NCBI GenBank assembly: GCA_009845425.1
Contig: VXZQ01000006.1
Location: 273,490-337,489 of the forward strand
From: Holophagales bacterium
Lineage (GTDB): Bacteria; Acidobacteriota; Thermoanaerobaculia; Multivoradales; Multivoraceae
Direction of reading: 5' to 3'
Length of the DNA stretch: 64,000 nucleotides
The notes beneath the pieces were generated by a model. It was not told where the DNA came from and made no database searches. It was given only the letters and a program-made list of their open reading frames with translations. The position numbers and the translations under genes are program-made. The stretch's first letter is position 1; each line of letters begins with the position of its first letter. This document shows, piece after piece, positions 63,901 through 64,000 of the stretch.

Positions 63901-64000
63901 TGGCGTCGTCGCTCCAGGACTTCGGAGTTGACCTGTCGCAAGCGGGTCGGCACGAGGAGGCGTTGGCGGCTGTCGCGGAGTCGGTGTCTATCTGGCGCGA
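60978..64000 (+). CDS. STAND-type NTPase with long TPR-like repeat array (3'-truncated by window end)
   Basis: 1007 codons are present with no stop; the gene runs off the right edge. ATG at 60978 is used; GTG at 60969 is the alternative. Residues about 22-32 hold GSGAVIIQVQG, then RPHLQLTQYGG and VGRDAELGALWDWL. The NTPase domain has Walker A GDSGLGKT (110-117), Walker B FIVADDAS (about 161), an LLLER sensor-like strand and a GGVPLLVMMAG segment, as in STAND ATPases. From about residue 510 a helical array of 46-residue units (DLA.SL..L...LS..GRHEEAL.A..EAV.I.R.L) continues to the edge. STAND-repeat proteins sense a ligand through the repeats and oligomerise. A conflict or signalling role is likely; any effector is beyond the edge or supplied by the small partner. 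Confidence 0.8.
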   Translation, partial: MRASVSTWLDWARSLFRGQLATAGSGAVIIQVQGFWNRVYLRDRPHLQLTQYGGLYRRIEDDPETGGPREIDVVQPFTRAIELVGRDAELGALWDWLQSDSRISVRVLTGDSGLGKTRLALELVDRLKEKGWRAGFLEPEELDRFLRQEDIAAWGWNKPVFIVADDASAMVGGLNRLLERLAGHGVWDEKEEKAAGSQPLRVLLLERHATPGKGWWAATFEGAEAVKRMLDPPEPVTLQPLAEPVHRRHVLELARTRLGRDAARLEPRELERILATTGWGGVPLLVMMAGAAMTGGNFGAVLALGARELVVAVAERELRRIRNVVGVDADLEPFVDHMVAVATLRRGLTEKEALAAIEAEAAELRYELPMGAAALLNALARALPGDREGVGAVGPDMIGEALVLAVWSGNDRGSTAIRRAYRSDPAAVVDTVVRACQDYRGVDRTAPHEPFEATPLEWLETIVDACDDRDELMQLASAIPEQTVQLRESAVGVWRSIVDLIEPLARETERAQMRGTFASCLGNLSIRLSAVGREREALAAVEEAVALHRSVAASDDAFLPDLATSLNNLASCLSRVGRHAEGLRAAQQNHAIVRDLASSSGGGRSDLAFSLNNLSFHLGNANRPLDALAAAEESVSLYRELLTEDPGAHRLGLARSLDRISLNLSSLDRHEEAYETREESVSILRQLTSEDPGAFRPDLARSLNNLSWSLSRRDRNEEALVASEEAVELFRNLLRAAPGAFAHSLATALRALSARLSSVGRHDDALSAIEEAVSIARGLFVADPELRGPDLAASLHELQRHLSRAGRHEEALTVNEKAVAIRRDLTSSNPGIHGRDLALSLQDLVVRLSRAGRHEEALAAGEEAVAICRDLVQTDSATHRSDLASSLRQVQPCLSRIGRHEEALAAIAEAVAIYRDLVQADSETHLPDLATSLYQLQPCLSQAGRHEEALAVNVESVSIWRGLAVAAPERYRPGLASSLQDFGVDLSQAGRHEEALAAVAESVSIWR
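63393..64000 (+). repeat. 138-bp tandem coding repeat (46-residue units)
   Basis: The marker GGTCGGCACG or a close variant recurs at 63393, 63531, 63669, 63807 and 63945, exactly 138 bp apart. The units starting at 63531 and 63669 are nearly identical at DNA level, including third codon positions. Earlier units (from about 62640) keep roughly the same period with more divergence, so the array appears to have grown by recent duplication toward its 3' side. Confidence 0.9.

Overview
The window reads as high-GC chromosomal DNA of an acidobacterium. The main pointer is a cluster of VWFA-domain proteins of the type catalogued as the 'VWFA-related Acidobacterial domain' family (TIGR03436), which is expanded by paralogy in that phylum. 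LpxD, a TonB-dependent receptor, lipoprotein signals and many exported quinoproteins indicate a diderm cell envelope. A class below the phylum cannot be assigned from what is visible. No rRNA, tRNA, CRISPR array, insertion sequence or prophage was found.

Layout, left to right. (1) 1-4377, minus: the start of an acyl-CoA carboxylase carboxyltransferase, lpxD, an amidohydrolase, gloB and an exported enolase-superfamily enzyme. (2) 4468-12240, minus: a PQQ module read as quinoprotein alcohol dehydrogenase with a lanthanide-type active site, periplasmic binding protein, lipoprotein cytochrome c with a CX3CH haem site, Kelch/PQQ double-propeller protein and TonB receptor. The first three mirror the xoxF/xoxJ/xoxG gene set. 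(3) 12377-18037: a methyltransferase, a polytopic GT-C-like membrane protein and a solitary molybdopterin-binding xanthine dehydrogenase-family subunit. (4) 18038-18533: a non-coding stretch with a 14-codon mini-ORF behind a near-perfect Shine-Dalgarno sequence and a terminator hairpin. (5) 18534-24394: rng, hflX, a thioredoxin-like protein, a DCC-family protein and a phosphopantetheinyl transferase. (6) 24391-25394: a Xre/RES toxin-antitoxin pair with a promoter that looks leaderless and overlaps a palindrome. (7) 25492-32686: a glucose-dehydrogenase-like quinoprotein, a CocE/NonD hydrolase, a FadB/FadJ-like beta-oxidation enzyme and an exported protein of unknown function.

(8) 32718-44751, minus: five intact VWFA paralogues plus one wrecked copy, with a TauE/SafE permease inserted. 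(9) 44786-52776, plus: a complete oligopeptide-type ABC transporter operon, an MFS permease and a second copy of the unknown exported family. (10) 52805-55781: an NAD(P)-binding reductase and groES-groEL under a perfect CIRCE operator. (11) 55888-60621: a catalytic/non-catalytic pair of M16 peptidases and an amino-acid:cation symporter. (12) 60731-64000: a small membrane protein and a STAND-type NTPase with a long helical repeat array that runs off the right edge. The two share a short beta-strand motif, and this pair is my best candidate for an undescribed system.

Translational coupling through NTGA overlaps is used throughout (ATGA, GTGA, TTGA and apparently CTGA). That repeated habit was used to choose several start codons.
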